From Bacillota bacterium (GTDB taxonomy: Bacteria; Bacillota; Clostridia; Oscillospirales; Acutalibacteraceae), in the NCBI GenBank assembly GCA_023397245.1, contig JAEWUH010000203.1, forward strand, positions 1 to 22,987: a stretch of DNA of 22,987 nt. The letters are read 5' to 3'. Each line of letters begins with the position of its first letter. Positions within the stretch are counted from its first letter, which is position 1. The notes under the pieces were generated by a model. The model was not told the origin of the DNA. It did not search any database and worked only from the letters and a program-made list of their open reading frames with translations. The position numbers were made by a program, and so were the translations under genes. Below are positions 21,142-22,987 of this stretch, one piece after another.

Positions 21142-22409
21142 TATAACTTTGAGGCGGTTCCTGCCTTGCCGGCTGTGATCTTCGGCAAAGACGCGGTCAT
21201 GTGCGTAATATACCATTTCAGCTTCGGTATAATCAGGGAAATATAGAATTCAAGCTTATTATCCTTAACAAACAGGGTGCTGCGGTAAAAAGAAATGTCC
21301 TTCCAGAGAGCCGTATCCTTACTTGGGAATATCTGGCTTACCGGTGTAAAGCGGACGCCGTCCTCCGACCGGAAGAGATACAGCTGAAAGGTATAGTTGG
21401 AAACTTTTTCCGCTGTCTGCAGCAAATAATATTCCGAATTGTACTTGATCATATCCTGATGGTAACACTCCAGCCCCTTGGCAAAGGGCACCGTGCAGCG
21501 AACAGGCACCGACCAGTCCCGGGCATTCCGGCTCACGGAGGTAAACAAATCGCCGCCGTACGTTGCATACCAGATTTTATACATTCCGTTTTCATAATTC
21601 ACGCACATGCTCAGATAGCCGTCACTGCCCTGCAGAAGCTTTTCGGCGGCCGACCAGTGAATTCCATCCGTTGTGGTTTTGCGGTAATAAATGTTAAGAG
21701 AATTGTTTGCGCGCCGCCAGAATTTCTTGCGGGGCGTCTGATTTTTGCTGCCGGACTGCGGTTTACCGCTTTGAGAGGACGAGCTGCAGCTTTTAACAAC
21801 CCGGGCACTGCTGTCTTTGAACTCTGGTTGTTTGTCCGGATGAACCAGCGCCGGATTATACCGGTACCACAGTTCCATGGTATTGCTGCACAGGACAAGC
21901 TGCGGGTCCGAATAGTGCCCTCCGTATGCCACATCCGACGGGATACCGGAAACCGGGTTTTTCAGCCCGGCGGGAATCCCCCACTTTTTTCCGTCGTTGG
22001 AAACAACGATGGACGGATTTTCATACATATCACGCTCATAAGGATAGGGCGTCATAGACATCCAATATTTATAGCCGTTCCAGCCATTTGAAAAGTAAAG
22101 CACCTTAGGATGAGTCAGCTGATAGGAACCGTCATAGGTTGGAATCTCGACTAAATTATATTTGGACTGCAGCTTTTTGAAATTTGACGGAGCTTTCCCC
22201 CCGGATGGTGACGCGGAATCACTGCCGGAATCATCGCAGGAAGGGGCAGCAGAAGGCGCCGGCTGTTTTTCGGCGGTATCGGTCCGGACAATATCGGACG
22301 GCGTATTCTTTGGCGCCTGCTTTGGAGCAAATACAGCCGGAAGAGAAACGGCAGCAATTAAAATGAAACATAAAAACAGCAGAATGGTTCTGCGTAAACG
22401 CACTTTCAA
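21141..22409 (-). CDS. Secreted beta-propeller protein (glycosidase-like fold), function unknown
   Basis: A 422-residue exported protein. Residues 1-28 form a signal sequence or membrane anchor (RRTILLFLCFILIAAVSL), ~29-78 are a Ser/Pro/Ala-rich spacer, and ~85-400 show repeated blade-like units: LYFSNGWNGYKYWMSMTPYP, NPSIVVSNDGKKW, YSDPQLVL, TTTDGIHWSAAEKLL, NARDWSVP, RSEDGVRFTPVSQIF. This pattern of DG-x-x-W turns resembles sialidase/GH43-GH32-type five-bladed propellers seen in hypothetical clostridial proteins; I cannot identify catalytic acids. A basic, Ser-rich insertion occurs at ~198-235. The start is a TTG at 22409 with AAAGG about 10 bases upstream. It lies 102 bp after prfB on the same strand. 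A TATAAT at 22454-22449 suggests its own promoter, with a weak -35. Confidence 0.75.
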   Translation of the reverse strand: MKVRLRRTILLFLCFILIAAVSLPAVFAPKQAPKNTPSDIVRTDTAEKQPAPSAAPSCDDSGSDSASPSGGKAPSNFKKLQSKYNLVEIPTYDGSYQLTHPKVLYFSNGWNGYKYWMSMTPYPYERDMYENPSIVVSNDGKKWGIPAGLKNPVSGIPSDVAYGGHYSDPQLVLCSNTMELWYRYNPALVHPDKQPEFKDSSARVVKSCSSSSQSGKPQSGSKNQTPRKKFWRRANNSLNIYYRKTTTDGIHWSAAEKLLQGSDGYLSMCVNYENGMYKIWYATYGGDLFTSVSRNARDWSVPVRCTVPFAKGLECYHQDMIKYNSEYYLLQTAEKVSNYTFQLYLFRSEDGVRFTPVSQIFPSKDTALWKDISFYRSTLFVKDNKLEFYISLIIPKLKWYITHMTASLPKITAGKAGTASKL

Positions 22410-22468
22410 ATGAATACGACCTTTCGTCCGGAAATGACTGTACTCATTATTATAACCATTCTGCTGTT
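22375..22468 (-). repeat. 15-bp perfect inverted repeat spanning the start of the propeller gene
   Basis: AACAGCAGAATGGTT at 22375-22389 (inside codons ~8-12) and its exact complement AACCATTCTGCTGTT at 22454-22468 (just upstream of the predicted start of transcription) are separated by 64 bases. The ribosome site and TTG start lie in the loop. In a read-through mRNA from prfB the arms could pair; a transcript from the local TATAAT would lack one arm. Confidence 0.6.
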
Positions 22469-22511
22469 AAAATAAAGTTAAGAATTATTTCAAAACTGTT
22501 AATCCTTGTAA

Positions 22512-22987
22512 TTATTCGTTATTCGCATTCAGTGTTCCAAGACTTTGTGCTTTTAAATAAGCATTAATGAAACCGTCGATGTCCCCGTCCATAACCGCGT
22601 TGATATTTCCCATTTCAAAGCCGGTACGGTGGTCTTTTGCCAGCGTGTACGGCATGAAGACATAGGAGCGTATCTGGGAGCCCCAGCCGATTTCCTTCTG
22701 TTCGCCCTTAATATCCTCAATGCGTTCCAGATTTTCGCGCTCTTTGATCTCAACCAGCTTCGATTTCAGCATGCGCATTGCAACATCGCGGTTCTGGTAC
22801 TGGCTGCGCTCCACCTGGCAGGCTACAACGATTCCCGTGGGGATATGCGTGAGACGGACCGCGGAAGAAGTTTTGTTGACCTTCTGACCGCCGGCGCCGC
22901 TTGCACGGTAAACATCCATTTTAATATCGGCGGGGTTGATGTCCACATCCACGTCGTCGTCGATTTCCGGCATAACCTCCAGAGAGG
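22512..22987 (-). CDS. prfB: Peptide chain release factor 2, C-terminal part (5' end outside window)
   Basis: RF2 terminates translation at UGA and UAA. The 158 visible residues cover the end of domain 2, the catalytic domain 3 with GGQ in ASGAGGQKVNKTSSAVR, and the C-terminus. IRSYVFMPYTLAKDHRTG and the EVMPEIDDDVDVDI stretch are RF2-specific and separate it from RF1. The stop-codon-reading SPF motif and the N-terminal third, including any programmed +1 frameshift site at the UGA near codon 25, are beyond the window edge and cannot be checked. There is no clear terminator in the 102 bp before the propeller gene, so some read-through into that gene is possible. Confidence 0.96.
   Translation of the reverse strand, partial: SLEVMPEIDDDVDVDINPADIKMDVYRASGAGGQKVNKTSSAVRLTHIPTGIVVACQVERSQYQNRDVAMRMLKSKLVEIKERENLERIEDIKGEQKEIGWGSQIRSYVFMPYTLAKDHRTGFEMGNINAVMDGDIDGFINAYLKAQSLGTLNANNE

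Noticed and set aside
22375..22468. Ends of an insertion sequence
   Set aside because: The 64 bases between the arms are too short for an element and include the real start of the propeller gene; no target duplication is seen.

Overview
This 23 kb window looks like ordinary chromosome of a Gram-positive Firmicute of class Clostridia, probably Oscillospiraceae/Ruminococcaceae-like. The evidence is moderate GC content, AGGAGG-type ribosome binding sites, sigma-A type promoters, a DnaD plus DnaC/DnaI-type helicase-loader pair, a DUF951 protein beside prfA, a TypA, a VanY-type carboxypeptidase and a bacterial GlnRS beside GluRS. The genus is an inference. I see no insertion sequence, prophage, CRISPR array, toxin-antitoxin pair or recognisable defence system.

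Layout. (1) 1-2744, minus strand: a translation/tRNA-modification operon read DUF951 - prfA (RF1) - sua5/tsaC-type gene - coaE (cut by the window edge), with a promoter at 2715-2744. (2) 2745-4060: a GC-rich imperfect hairpin element, then birA on the plus strand and a strong terminator. (3) 4068-8110, minus strand: vanY, then gltX-glnS, with the gltX promoter lying on the vanY stop codon. (4) 8190-8727: a tiny plus-strand protein with a ten-asparagine run, and a candidate minus-strand small RNA that shares a bidirectional terminator with it. (5) 8727-11392, minus strand: envelope genes for an Amidase_3-like protein with SH3 domain, a PgaB/IcaB-like NodB deacetylase and a hemolysin III/PAQR membrane protein. 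(6) 11520-13321, minus strand: pgeF and a radical SAM enzyme, overlapping. (7) 13371-16615, minus strand: a small coiled-coil protein, then typA and a DEDDh exonuclease with a zinc-ribbon tail in one operon. (8) 16668-18641: a membrane-anchored alpha/beta hydrolase divergent from a TetR regulator, with two operator-like dyads placed on the promoters. (9) 18752-18870: tRNA-Gly(GCC) with a consensus promoter and terminator. (10) 18954-21137: a dnaD-dnaC replication-loader operon. (11) 21141-22987, minus strand: a secreted beta-propeller protein downstream of the 3' part of prfB (RF2).

How they fit. Most genes are core: translation termination (RF1, RF2), aminoacylation (GlnRS, GluRS, tRNA-Gly), t6A synthesis, CoA and biotin cofactor metabolism, helicase loading and wall maintenance. 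The hydrolase/TetR cassette and the beta-propeller gene are accessory. I found no convincing new multi-gene system. The most notable unexplained signals are non-coding: the hairpin element before birA, the candidate small RNA at 8531-8660, a 15-bp perfect inverted repeat around the start of the propeller gene, and dyads at the typA, gltX and hlyIII promoters.
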